Under the pieces are notes generated by a model. That model was not told where the DNA came from, ran no database searches, and saw nothing but the letters and a program-made list of their open reading frames with translations. Position numbers and translations under genes: made by a program. A stretch of DNA of 64,000 nucleotides, taken from the NCBI GenBank assembly GCA_905147135.1, contig LR990065.1, positions 1,860,001 through 1,924,000 on the forward strand. Reading direction: 5' to 3'. Shown one piece after another: positions 10,630 to 24,200 of this stretch. The DNA is from Blastobasis lacticolella. Lineage: Eukaryota; Arthropoda; Insecta; Lepidoptera; Blastobasidae. The number at the start of each line of letters is the position of its first letter. The first letter of the stretch is position 1.

Positions 10630-12110
10630 TTTTTATGTCATACGGTAGACAAACAGGCAAGCGGGGCTCCTAATTGAAAGTGGTCACCACTGCCTATAGA
10701 CATTAGCATCACCGAGAGTATCGCCAATGCGTTGCTTACCTCTATAACACGTTACTGTGGCAGCAAAAAGGCAAATGTCCCTCCACTGCCAAAGCCACGG
10801 TTCCCCAAATTCCCACCCCATGAACCCACCAGGCGAAAAGTTAGTAGGAAATAAAACAAACAACGGACATTCTGTCACAGATATTATGGAATGCCAACGC
10901 CCGCATGACGACGTCCTGCGTTTGATGTACTTATCATAATCGTTATGATCATCTCAGCCCTAGCAAGTCCACTTTTGAACATAGACCTCCCCCCCGTCTT
11001 CTACACCGTACGTCTCTGCGCCTCTCTTGCATTTGACATTGGTATTGAGGCGGGCAACGCATTGGTAGCGCCCCTGGTGTTGCTGATGTTCATAGGCGGC
11101 GGTGACCACGCACCATCAGGTGGCCTGCTTGCCTGTTCGTCGCCCGTACAACATAAATAAAAAGACAAATTTACTGGTGACATTCTTTAAAGGTCATTAA
11201 TTGCGCCTATACTCATTAATATTAAAAATAATCTATAAGATAACTACATCCGCATTAATGTACGTAGTAATCCAAGTGTCTATTCAACCTAAACCCACAA
11301 TAAGAAATAATGATTGCAATCCATCACTTATATCAGCAATCAGCAATCAACAATCACAATGATATGAATTCATAATGTCAATAATTAGATAGCGTTGGTC
11401 AATATTAAATTAATAGAATAAAGAGTAATACCTACAAAAATATCATAATATCTCCGACCGGATAATTTTTTTTTATTCTTCGCAGTGATACTGATAGGAA
11501 GCAGTAACTGTCGCCCATAACATCTATGATTAATGCATTTAGGATTCAGGTAACAAAAATGCAGAACCGCAGCTGCGTTGTCACTGTGAGGACTGAGATG
11601 AAATGCCTCATGCCCGTAATTTCGCTGGCTACCTTATCCTTATTCAAACCGGAACACAACAATGCAAGCATTATTGGTTGGCGGCAGAAATAGATAAGGC
11701 TTTGCGGACTCCTCAGGCTTGACAGAGTCTTACCACCTGATTATTTGGTCTGATGGCCCTACAAACACAAGATGGAGAGGTAGGGCATAGCGGGGTACCC
11801 CGTTCGAATTGGAGCCGCCCGACTGGGGAAGCACATCCACCTTACTGAATACCGCAGCTAAACAATACTCTTTTGAATAGTATTGTGTCTCTGCCGGCGG
11901 GTAAGATCTCCAGTGCTCCATGGGGTCGGGATTTGTGGAGCCGTTGCTTTGCAGTGGAGGGGCATTTGCCTTTTTGCTGCGCGAGCAACGTGTTACAGAG
12001 GTGGGCAACGCATTGGCGATACTCTTGGTGTTGCTAATGTCTATAGGCATTGGTGACCACTTTCCATCAGGTGGCCCGCTTGCCTGTTTGCCTACCGTAT
12101 GACAAATAAA
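10630..12110. repeat. Cluster of family D-like repeats upstream of exon 1
   Basis: Pieces at 10640-10860, 11035-11160, 11460-11690 and 11715-12110 share TTGGTGTTGCTGATGTTCAT or GGCAACGCATTGG landmarks in mixed orientation. No ORF with coding character and no promoter was recognised here; the missing first exon of the transporter may lie here unseen or beyond the window. Confidence 0.5.
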
Positions 12111-12165
12111 ACACTCGTTTCTCTGTCTGGATATGCTTTTAATCCCCCATTTCTCCTCTCAACAG

Positions 12166-12288
12166 TGAAGCTAGCGGACGAGGGCGGCGGCGCGGCGGGC
12201 GCGGGCCGGTTCACCATCGGGCCGGCGCCGGAAAGAGACTGGGAGGCGGTCCCGCCCGACGGGAAGTGGGGCTGGGCTGTGCTCGTAG
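12166..12288 (+). CDS. MCT-like gene, exon 1 seen (N-terminal tail and signature motif)
   Basis: The acceptor is a pyrimidine-rich tract ending CTCTCAACAG; the donor is G|GTAACT. The exon opens with TG, completing a codon begun in an unseen exon, and ends with one base of a Gly codon completed at 14442. It encodes a Gly/Ala-rich cytoplasmic tail, then PPDGKWGWAVLV, the SLC16 signature leading into TM1. Most family members have Gly where this one has Lys (DGKWGW). The exon is very GC-rich against an AT-rich background, consistent with coding sequence. Confidence 0.85.
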
Positions 12289-15200
12289 GTAACTAGACTG
12301 TAAAATGATAATAAAAATATACCAAATATTATTTCCGGTTCTTTTTGAACCGACATCGATTGAGATGAATACGAATAATAATGTGAAAATAAGCTAGTGG
12401 GAGTTAAAGCCTGTGTTGGGGGATTTTCAGACAGCTACTTTAAACATTTTAAAGTGTAGTTCGTGCCTCACTAGATGGCGCTGCTTAGACATGATTCTGA
12501 AGTATTTAATTTGGTAACCGAAATTACTCGGAAAGGTGTTTCGTGAAAATATAGTCGATTTTAGTACCTTTTTCTGAGAAGAGAGCGCAAAATATGTACG
12601 TTTTTAAACATCTAACCATTGATTTACTACCAACCGTAGATAAAGCACTTCATACAAAAATGCGCTTGAAATCTGTCGCCTAATTGACATTTGTACGTAG
12701 TAGCAAAATACGCACGCCCCAATCAAAATGCCATTACGTACAGTATCGTAATTTCAAAATATCAACTATTTTTAATACTTATAAAGCTCAAAATTGCTTT
12801 TCGCGCTGTGGATAATGCTGTGACTCCATTTCTTTTAGTGAGCAATCATTGTTTTCGCTTTAACGCATGCGCATGATTGAGACAACTGACGTGATGTCTG
12901 ACACTGACAATATGTCTATGACTAAAATAATTATTTTTGATGGTTTTTTATGTGTGAATCGCTATATATTATGCATGATAAGATGTATAATGTGTTTATT
13001 CACGCAAAATATGAAATCCCATCCATTTTTCGTCGTTTAAGGGCCATTGTTTTGACAATTTTTGAACGCGCACTTGGGCATGCTTACGTGCCGACGGCTA
13101 ATGACGGACTACGGAAAAGGACTGCTTGACTAGCGATTAAGCAGTCCTTCACCGGCCCACTTTTCAAGCGTTCATGTGCGATCTACGGTTAGTAATAAAT
13201 CAATGCATCTAACGGTCGCATATGGATTTATTTTTGAGATTCGTGTCTAATTAACGCCATCTATTACAGTTATTAGAACTATTTTTTCTTTTCTCTCGGA
13301 AATTCTCCCATTGACCGTCATCATATTAAGTGTGAGAGTGTCCCAGTTCGCAATATATGCATAACATTCCCTCTGAAAAAATCCCAAAATCCGTTCTAGG
13401 GCTCCGAATATACATATCTCGATGTGCTGAATACTGTTTGTAGACTAGCCAGGCATTTGACCGCCATCTCACCTGGTGGTAAGTGACGATGCGGCCGACG
13501 ATGGAGCATGCCTGTCTAGGAACAGCCTATTCACTCTCGCCTTGAAGGCGTCCAGATTATAATGATCAGGGAACACACTCGCAGGCAACTCGTTCCATTT
13601 CTTAGCCGTACGCATTACAAAGGTTGAACCAAAGCTGCTTGTGTGGATAACTGGAAGATCCGCGACATAAGGATGAAGCGTGACTGGTAGGATGACAATT
13701 AAATAATATATATACAAACAATATTTCGTCACGGACTGCCAAGGACTCCCGGGCGAATGTTCAGCCAGTATCAGGGTGTCCAGCGGAAGAGCTTGGTCAA
13801 TCTCGCTCCGCCAATGGTATTAGAGGTCCTAACGAGTGGCGAGCTCGTTGCGGTAATGAAGTAACGGATGCTTCGATTTGGCTGGAGCCGACCAACTGTC
13901 AGTTGCAGTCGATACTAATCCTTGCTGTGACAAAATAAGGTCGCTATTGGATTAAGCAGGATGCGTGTGCTAGCCGACCTTCGTCGGACGTCCAACTTCG
14001 TTCCCCGTACCGAAAAGCGAATTTATTTCATACTGCATAAGGGTTAGTATCAACTGCGAGTGACGGTTGGCCCACTCCAGCCAAAACAGAAAATCTTATA
14101 ACTAGCGTCAAATAAGAAGAGACTTGGCGGGTCACGTGGTTCGACTTGCGCTGCATACGATTACCTGCGCGGAATCCCCTCCACTGCCATTTGACAAGTC
14201 TCTTCTTTCGTGACGCGGGTTATACTAGTTTCAAAGTCACCAATCACCCATCCAGTTCCCGGATTCTGCAAGCGTTGCTCAACTTTAGTTTTTCTTTATT
14301 GTCAATAGACTTTGCATTTGACCTCAACTCACCTGATGGAAAGCGACGATGAGGTCGAAGATGTAGCATGCGTGCCTAGAAGATACTTATTCACTCTTAT
14401 ACTTGAGTTGTCGGTCTGATGATGACGGAATTGAATTCCAGGCGCCACGCTGGTGAACATCCTGATCCCTGGCACTATCAAGTCATCTGGCGTGCTATTG
14501 GTGGAATTCAACGAAGTGTTTAACGTCAGCCAATCGGCGTCTTCGGGCATCGTCGCGCTGTGCTACTTTCTATACAGCAGTCTGGGTAAGTTTGTTTCTT
14601 TAGTAGTTTTAGGTGGTTTGTTTCTCTTAACTATAATATAGGTTCCTATAATGTCGGGCGCGGTCCGGCTCTGCTAGGCATTGTCGGGCACTGACCGGCT
14701 CTGTCTGGTATTGTCGGACACGGTCCGGCCGTTGTCGGCGTGGGGTGGATGTGCTTCGGTCTTGGGGCGGCCAACATGTCACTGTGTGTTTCCTTCCTAC
14801 TTTCCTACCCCCGTCCTCTGTGACGATTGAAAGAGAAATGTCCTACGCAATAGAGAAATTTTGACGTTTGGTATTCGTTCATCGTGTGCACGATTTAATT
14901 AATACAACGATTATTATCATACATTTTATTTTTAATATACTAAATAGACAGGTATTTGACTGCCATCTCACCTGATGTAAAGTGCAGATGCAGTCTACGA
15001 TGGCGCATACCTGTCTATTAAGTACCTATCCACTCTTGTCTTAAAGAGACCCAAGTTGTAGCGCCCAGACATATTAAGAAACAAAGTTCCACGCCGCGTC
15101 TGTCTGTCTGTTCGCGATGAACTGAAAAACTACTGAACGGATGCGGTTTTTTACCAAAAGTCGTTGATAGGAAAGGCTCAAAATTTTTTAATGAGAAATA

Positions 15201-18200
15201 AATATCTTTAAACCTAAGATTTAAGTCTATAATTGATTCAGCCTAGGCCGGTCGCTAGTATTGTATATTCATCATAATCATCTTGGCGTTAATGTCCCGG
15301 TTGTGCTCTCGAGAACGAGGGCCCGGTGTCCGCCTCGACCATGATTCAGAATTTAATTACAGTGGAGCGACTACCATCTGACCCCCGTGACCCTACTACC
15401 AGAGGAACCTGACCAGATTGGATCATGGTTACAAATTCAGTTGCCTGAATTTGCAGGTTTCATCACGATGTTTTCCCTCACCGTAAGAGCATCGGCCAGT
15501 GTTAAACTAATGTACATAACTCATAAAATAGTAATTCGTACATGGCCGCAGCGGGATACGAACCCGGTACCTCTCGCTTACGAGTTGGATGCTAAACCAC
15601 CCGCCGACGCTCTCAGTATTTTAAGCAATTGCATTTTTTTTATACCACCAAACAAGTGGCAAACAAGCTTACGGCCTGCCTGATGGTGCGCAGTCACCGC
15701 AGCCTATGGACGTTTGCAATACCAGGGTCATCACCCACGCGTTGTCGACCGCGTATTAAGCAAGAATAAGTCCGACTGGCACTTGGCCGGCTTATAATCC
15801 ACGTTTCTCTCGACATTGCAGGGCCCCTATCCTCGATCCTGTCAGTGAGGTGGTCCTTCAAGACTGTGACCCTAATTGGGGGAAGCTTCGCAGCATTCGG
15901 TATGATCCTCAGCAGCTGGGCTTTCTCCATCAGCTATATGTACTTCAGGTGAGACTTTTATGTGTATGTAGCGACATCTATCGCTCCAATAGGGAAACTC
16001 AACGATACTCACATTACGAATACATGAACACAAGGTTGGCAAGCGTCCGCACATAGATGGCGTTGACCGTCCTACATCGCACTAGAGAAAAGTACCATCT
16101 CCGCAGTATATATGTCGCAGCCGGATGGTTAAATTAGCCTGTTAATTAAATGGCTAGCTTTTTAAGCAGTTACTTAATTGAATATTTGCCAAATTCATGA
16201 ACTTTGAAAGTTACGTCTAACGAACGATATTGCCCCGAGTTTACGGAGCTCCTCCATGCATTGTCACAACATTAACCTAACCCAACCGAATTAAAACCCA
16301 ATGCAAACTATTATTATTGTTTGAGATTATTGTGATTAAGTTAGCATTGTGACAATATTTGGAGGAGCTCCGTAAACTCGGGTCAATTTCTTTCTTTAAA
16401 CATTACTTTAAAAATTCTTAAAATTGGCAAATTTTCAATTAAATAATAGCGTAAGAAGCTAGCCGTTTCATTAACTGGCTAATTTAACCATCCGGCTGCG
16501 ACATATATACTACTTCCGACGATCAACTGTCGGGCCCTTTGTCCTCTGGTCACAACACCGTGCCAACACTCGCGGCTACGCCAAATGTCTTTAAGTGAAC
16601 AGACATACCTGTACACTTTTGGTATATTTAAAATAAAAACTGCCATTGCTTAGTATGGTCAACCTAGTATCATTTTCTAAATTCAGGCCCGTTTGCCCCT
16701 TTACACTCGCGGGTGTCGTACATGGCGACTAATGTTTTCGAGGCAAAATATTTAGTCTCCTTAGGCTGGAAGATGTGCAGCAGCGTTTTCCATTGTTATA
16801 TTAAAACACTGCGATCTCCAACCCGCCTGCCATGCGGTGAGATCATGGCAATAACCTCAAATTAGGAGGGAGAGGCCCTAAGTCCTGCAGTGGAGTGTTA
16901 TGGACTGTGACGTGGAGCGTGTTTTGGATTTCTACATGTTATTTATATGAAACAAAGCAATGAAATCACATAACAACGCCATCTAGTGGCAAATTGTGCT
17001 TTTTTTCGATTCAACTGCTTATTATATACCATTAATCTATAGAAAGCCATTTGCCGTACCTTTGAATACATTCACTTTAAGAGTATAAACCATAATTCAC
17101 GTACTAAACACTCGAAACGAATGAAAGAATGGAAAAATAAATTTTGTATTGAAATCGAACCCTTCTAATGTAATAATTCATTGGTTATATTTATCTTTGT
17201 CCTTGCCAATGGTGAGCCATGGGCAGGTGGAACAAAATTTTGCTACTTTTTGTATGGACCGGTGAATGGTCTTTGCAAATCACTGTTCAAGATTTGAGAT
17301 TGGCGGGACCGGTAAAGGCGGCTACATACTACAGTTGATACTGATCCTTACATAGTACAAAATGAAGTCGCTTTTCGGATGCTGAGTCGTGGTCGGACGA
17401 CCAAGGACCAACTGAAAAGCGACTCTATTTTACACTGCGTAAGGTATAGTATCACCTGTCTAGCTGCCTTCTAGATCGGTCCTGCCCCAGGGTCGTAAAT
17501 AGAATCCTAAAACTAGTAATAGACACTCCGATTTGACTGGAACCGACCAACCGTCAGTTGCAGTCGATACTAATCCTTACTATGTACAAAATAAAGTCGC
17601 TTTTGGATTAATTTGGATGCACGGGCGAGCCGAGTCCCGCCCTCAACAGCGACTTTATTCTATACTGCGTAAGGATTAGTGTCGACTGCAACTGACGGTT
17701 GGTCGGCTCCAGCCAAATCGGAACGTCTGTTTCTGGTTCCAGTATCGTAAGTCTTTAAAGAGAGATTTTCAAGGACCGATTAAAAAAAAAAAATATGAAT
17801 TAAATCACTTTTTGTACACTAGTTCCACTTTATTATATAATTTTTATTAAATTGCAACCGGTTTCGAATTACTCATCTTCAGGCAATTACTTTATATTTT
17901 GATTACAAGCTATATGTAGGTACCGACAAATAATAATTTAAAGTTGATGTGGGTACCGACAGTATACAATAATGTTAGGATGTCACAGTGCAGAGAAATG
18001 TACAGTATGTCAACATAATACAAATTACAAGTAGTCAAAATTTTTTAAGGTATGTCAATTGTTATACATTTAAGTAAATGGCAAAAAATATAAATTATAT
18101 CGAAGGTATGTCATTTAAAATAATTTAAAATAGGTGATGTCGATAAGGAAATTTGGTCATTAATTATATTATCTTTCTTCATTCTGTTCACTTCTATAGC

Positions 18201-21200
18201 TTCTAGTCCATCTAGTCTACGTCCTTTCCCAGCTATATGAAGGTATTTTATGCCATTATCTGGGTTAAAAATATGGTTTTCTTTATTAAGGTGTTCCGCA
18301 AAGGTCGATGTAGGTCGGTCTAGTCCATCTAGACGTAGACTAGATGGACTAGAAGCTATAGAAGTGAACAGAATGAAGAAAGATAATATAATTAATGACC
18401 AAATTTCCTTATCGACATCACCTATTTTAAATTATTTTAAATGACATACCTTCGATATAATTTATATTTTTTGCCATTTACTTAAATGTATAACAATTGA
18501 CATACCTTAAAAAATTTTGACTACTTGTAATTTGTATTATGTTGACATACTGTACATTTCTCTGCACTGTGACATCCTAACATTATTGTATACTGTCGGT
18601 ACCCACATCAACTTTAAATTATTATTTGTCGGTACCTACATATAGCTTGTAATCAAAATATAAAGTAATTGCCTGAAGATGAGTAATTCGAAACCGGTTG
18701 CAATTTAATAAAAATTATATAAAAAAGTGGAACTAGTGTACAAAAAGTGATTTAATTCATAATAATGGAGTTCCATCATGAAGTGACAACACAAAGTGTT
18801 AAATATTTAAAAAAAAAATAGTTCAAATTATTGTAATAGATGGCGTTGATTGGGCAAGATTCTCAATAATAAATCAAAAAGAGACCGTTGGATGATTTGG
18901 ATGTATAAAAATGTAGATTATTTACGCTCTCTTCGCAGAAAAGGTACAAGTAACTTCTGTTGCCAAATTTAATACTTGAGAATCCTGTCTATGCAGCGCC
19001 ATCTAGTGAGGCACGGTGGAACTACACTTTTTACTTTTTAAAGTAGCTGTTTGAAAATCCCCCATTGGTAGAGAAATGTCAGTGTTATAAATATAACAAT
19101 GGAAAACGTTGCTGCCCATTTTCCAGCCTACGGAGACTCCTAGATCTTTTGCTATGAAAATATTAGTCGCCTTGTACGACACCCGCGAGTGTAAGAGGTT
19201 GGTGCTATTCTACTCTGCCGGACACCACACGGCCACATATTTTTTTTATTTAGCTTTTATTTTTATTGAGTTTTTTTTTTATTATTTTTTATTTTTATTT
19301 AAGTAGTTTTTATTTTTATTTAGTTTATTATTTTTGTATGTTGTTTATTAAATAAATAATTGATATTTATTTAAATTCAACTATCCTCCAGTTTCGGCGC
19401 GATGGTGGGTACCGGCGCCGGGCTGGCCTTCCCGCCTACGGTCTACATCGTGACGTCATACTTCGTCAGGCTCCGCGGTCTCGCCAACGGGATATGCATG
19501 TCCGGGTCCGCTTTCGGCAGTATCATACTGCCGCCATTGCTGAGGTGGCTGCTCGAGACGTATGGATACCAGTGAGTTATAAACAAATAAATAATTATTT
19601 ATTATTATATTAGACGGGACTTGGACGCGACGTACCTTTATGATTTGTTTTCCCGACGTTTCGGTAGGGTTACACCCACCGTGGTCACGAGACGACTGCC
19701 GTGGGAGGTGACAGCTGCGGTGATGTGCTGGTAGACTCCTACCCTCACATAAAATTGTCAATTTTTTGTTGATTCGGAACTGCACGACACACAACACTGA
19801 CGATATCCACGGATGCGTCCGACGATAAATCTTGTGTCTTACGGTTGTTTATTTTGCACACCTCTGAATTCCACGACGCCGAAAGCTTATATCCATCCTC
19901 CCGATTGAAAGTTTTGTACTTTTTAATTTCAATCGTAATTTAATAATATGTGTAAAGAACGCGAGTTTAGTTTGAAACAAATAAATAATTATTTATTTCA
20001 GAATTTAAGCCATTCCATATTTTTAGTAGATGATGTGGGTAGGTACGTTAATATAGCGACATTAACATGCTATACACATGTAGCGACATCTATCGCTCCG
20101 ATAGGGAAACTCAACGATACACACACATTACGAGCACACGAGCTCAAGGTTGGCAACCATACGCACAAAGATGGCGCTGACCGTCCTATATCGCGCTATC
20201 GAAGTGTGCCAACTTCCGACGATCAACTGTCGGACCCATGGTCCCCTGGTCACAACATTCGGCCAGGTGGGTAATTACCCTTTTCTGCCTTCTCCGTCTT
20301 CGCTTGCCAACATTAGCGGCTACCTTATCCCTTCACCGCTAAACACACGCACTATAGTAGATGCTATATGGATCCGCGTTTGGCAGTATCATACTGCCGC
20401 CAGTGCTGAGGTGGATACCAGTGTGGGTAGGCCTCCCCGCCCGCAAGGTGGACCGATGACCTGGTAAGGATCGCAGGTACCAGCTGGATGCGGAAGGCAC
20501 AGGACCGGCCGCCGTGGAGGTCTCTGGGGGAGGCCTGTGCCCAATCACAACCACAGATTAAACATTTGACATTATATTGCACATTACATTAAGTGCAGTT
20601 TATTATTTTATACCGAATTACATCATTTCTGCATGAAAAGAACACATTTCTGCTAGAGACGAACACATTTCTGCGTGAAATGAACGCAATCGCTTTTATT
20701 TCACTCTAATGGCAACCCCTGTTTCCAAAGTTTCGAATACGAATAATAAAAGTCATCATCATCATCTTGGCGTTATGTCCCGGTTGTGACACCGCGCGAG
20801 GGCCCAGGGTCCGCCTTCCTGCTACTCCTGGCCCACTTCGCTCGGTCTCCGGCATCCTTGGTGGCGAGCTTATTGGCACGCATATCATCTTTGACCACGC
20901 CAAGCGATTTCGAATGTTGGCGTTTCGCGTTGGTGGCCAAAAAGCTTGCGGCTTGATGGTAAGCAGTCACCGCAGCCTATGGACGTTTGCAATACCAGGG
21001 GCGTCACCCACGCGTTGCCGACCCCGTAATCATTGGTGAAATTAAGAAATCGACTCGCAGGTCGTAAATTCGGGGGAAAACGAAACTAAAATTCCCGTTC
21101 GACTTATCTGTGGAGACCTATAATTGCCCTTTTATTTCTTATATCTATTGTATTATATGTCTGCCACGCAAGAGGTCCCGGGTTCGATTCCCGGCCGGGC

Positions 21201-24200
21201 AGAAATTGAAATAATAAATTTTAATTTCTGTTACGGGTCTGGGTGTTCTATGTATGTATAATAAGTATGTATTTAATAAGTATTTAAGTAGTATATCAGT
21301 TAGCTAGCACCCATAGTAAAAGCTTTGCCTAGTTTGGGGCTAGATGGCGCTGTGTGAATTTGTCCCCGAATATTTATTATATTTTTATTTATTTTATTAT
21401 TATAAAGCTGTTGGTCTTCTATATAATATATAATGTCACTGTTTCTCGTTTTAATATTAGAATGTACCTATCGTGTTATGAGTTTATTTTCGTTTGTATC
21501 TATAATCGTAACATGGCATTTATTTTTATTTATTTGTCTCAACTCCACAGAGGCGCAGTCCTCATCCTTGGCGGTATAATGCTGAACGTGTGGGCTGCGG
21601 CGTTGCTGTTCCAGCCAGTCGAACAACATATGGTTAGGCGCTACAAGGACGTAGAGGAAGACGAGGATTTGCCGCAGGTGAGTCAGTGGGTCAGAGTTTG
21701 GTGAGTCAGTGGGATGGGGAGGAAATAACGTTGTATGACGCATAAAAAGACGGTATGAGAAGAGGGTAAGGAAGGCGACGTTTTGCCGCAGGTGAGTCAG
21801 TAGGTCGGTGGGATGGGGTCGTGAGTCGGTGGGTTTGAAAGATGGAGAGAAACGGTTTATGACGAATATACAGTGTGTGGTAGCCTGATAAATAAGAACA
21901 TGTTTTGACGACTTTAGGTTGTGTTATGCTGGTGAGTGGTAGACTGAGAAATAGGAAGGTTTTTGACTGGTATATGTTGAGTTGTGATGTTGAGTGTATG
22001 TGTATGATCCTGAAAGTGTACTAAGAGAGTGATGGTGCGAGTGTACTTATGCTGGACGGTATAGGCTGGAGTATTTGCCGCAGGTGAGTCAGTAGATTGG
22101 TGGGTTGTGAGTGGATGTGTCGGTGGTATGGGGTCGGGAGTATCCGAGTTGGGGAGAAACGAAACGTATTACGCACAAAAACACGGTGTGAGAAGAATGT
22201 AGGAAGCTTTTTGACGAGTGTAGGTCGAGTTGTGATGGTGAGACAAGCTGAAAAATTAAAATTCTGAGGAATGAGAGTGTACTGTGAGAGTGAAGGTGGG
22301 AGTGCTTATCTTGTGGGGCTATTGGCTATCTCAGTGAACAACCGAATTTTACATTTATAATTTGTTAGACGCTATTGTCAGTGGCAGACGTACGATGACG
22401 TAGTGTAGAATTAATTAATGTCTAATTCAACACACAAATATTTGAATACAGATTGATAATGAGTAGAGAAGAGCTAGATACAGGCATGTATCAGTTGTTT
22501 TTACAACTGCTTGCCTGCATAATAGTAATAATAAATTCAGTTGCCAATTGAGTTGAGGAAGACGAGGATTTGCCGCAGGTGAGTCAGTGGGTCGGTGGTA
22601 TGGGCCTTGTGAGTCGGTGGGTTTGAAAGATGTAAAGAAAAGTTTTACGGCGATTTACGAACACAATGTGCAGCAGGTAGGAAGGTTTTTGACGAGTGCT
22701 GATAGTGAGGGTATATGTAATAAATAGTAATATTATATCGCCACGGGGTGCCCATCGGTTACCTAGTCTGTTCAACTAGACACAGAGTCTCAAGCTCGCT
22801 TCGCCAACGCTATTAGAGAGAGAATATGTGGTGATAAGAAAAGTAAGAATCGAAGATGATGAGTTGGTCGGCTTATAATGAGTGTAAGGTGGTAACTGCT
22901 GTGCACCTCTCACAGTTTGTAATGTGATAATACAGTGAAAAGTGGAAGAATGGTGAGTAAATGTACTCGATTTGCCGAATTGGTTGGCTGGTATGTAGAA
23001 TTGGTGTGACTCTTACGGTGAGGGAAAACATCGTGATGAAACCTGCACATTCAGGCGACTGGATGTGTAACCATGATCCAATCTGCGGGGCTATTCAGTT
23101 GACAACTGACTCAGTTGACAACTGTATTTGACACTAGATAATTCTACACCACGTCATCTACGTTGAAAACTGGCAATAGCGTCTACCAAATTAGAGTAGT
23201 GTCAGTTTTTTTTTGGCCAAATTCAGTTGTCCAGTGAGATAGCCGATAGGCCCTCTGGTCAGGTTTCCCTGGTAGCAGGGTCACGGAGGTCAGATGGCAG
23301 TCGCTCCACTGTAATTACCTGACCTGCCGAATCCTGGATCATGGTCACGGCGGGCCCCGGGCCCTCGTGCGCGAGAGCACAACCGGGACATTAACGCCAA
23401 GATGAGGGAGAGAGATGTAAATTTGGTGTAAGTAGAACAAGGGTAAAATTAATTTATAATAATGAAATCGTAATAGAAAGAGCGAATGGATGAAAGAAGA
23501 TAGACGAAAGAGGTATATGGCCCAAATTTGGACAACCGGCCCTTAACAGGGCGACCCAGAAAAACATTGACCGATCAGACCAGTAGCCGTATTCACAATG
23601 GCTCGGAAATCGGATTCGGATACGGAATCGACAAAGGACCCCGCAAAAGTTCTTAGGAAAATGCGGTTTCAGTTAATTTTGATGAAATTTTCATATGTTA
23701 TAGAGAGTAGAGTTTCCGTGGAATCTTATCGGGATTCTGAATAACAGTTTTCGAATCGATCGACACGTATTCGCCGCTCACAAATTTCGTGTCGAATCGT
23801 TCGGAAACGGTTTCGAATCATTGTGAATACGGCTACAGTAATGAGACTAAGTAACTGTAACAGTAACTGAGATTGCATTAAATTTCCTATTGGATGCTGC
23901 GATGTGGTATGGAATTGAAGAAAGTAAATATTTATGCTTGTATAATTTGTAACGTTTCGATATTATCGTGGACGTCCAAGATATTGGGTCAAGAAGGGAA
24001 CATTATTTAATATGACAGGTGTGTGACGTTTTAGGCGCGCATTTTAGTGCTTCGGGGTTGCCAGAGAACAAAAATATTGTCGTCTTGAGACGTTTCTTAG
24101 TTTACCGATAATTTGACTTATGCCTTTCAATACGTATGTCGTGAACGTGTACGATAATATCGTCAAGTTACAAATGATAAAACCACCTATTAGGCAGAAA

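Noticed and set aside
20364..20582. Minus-strand frames across 20339-20582
   Set aside because: They are antisense to a LINE C-terminal tail.
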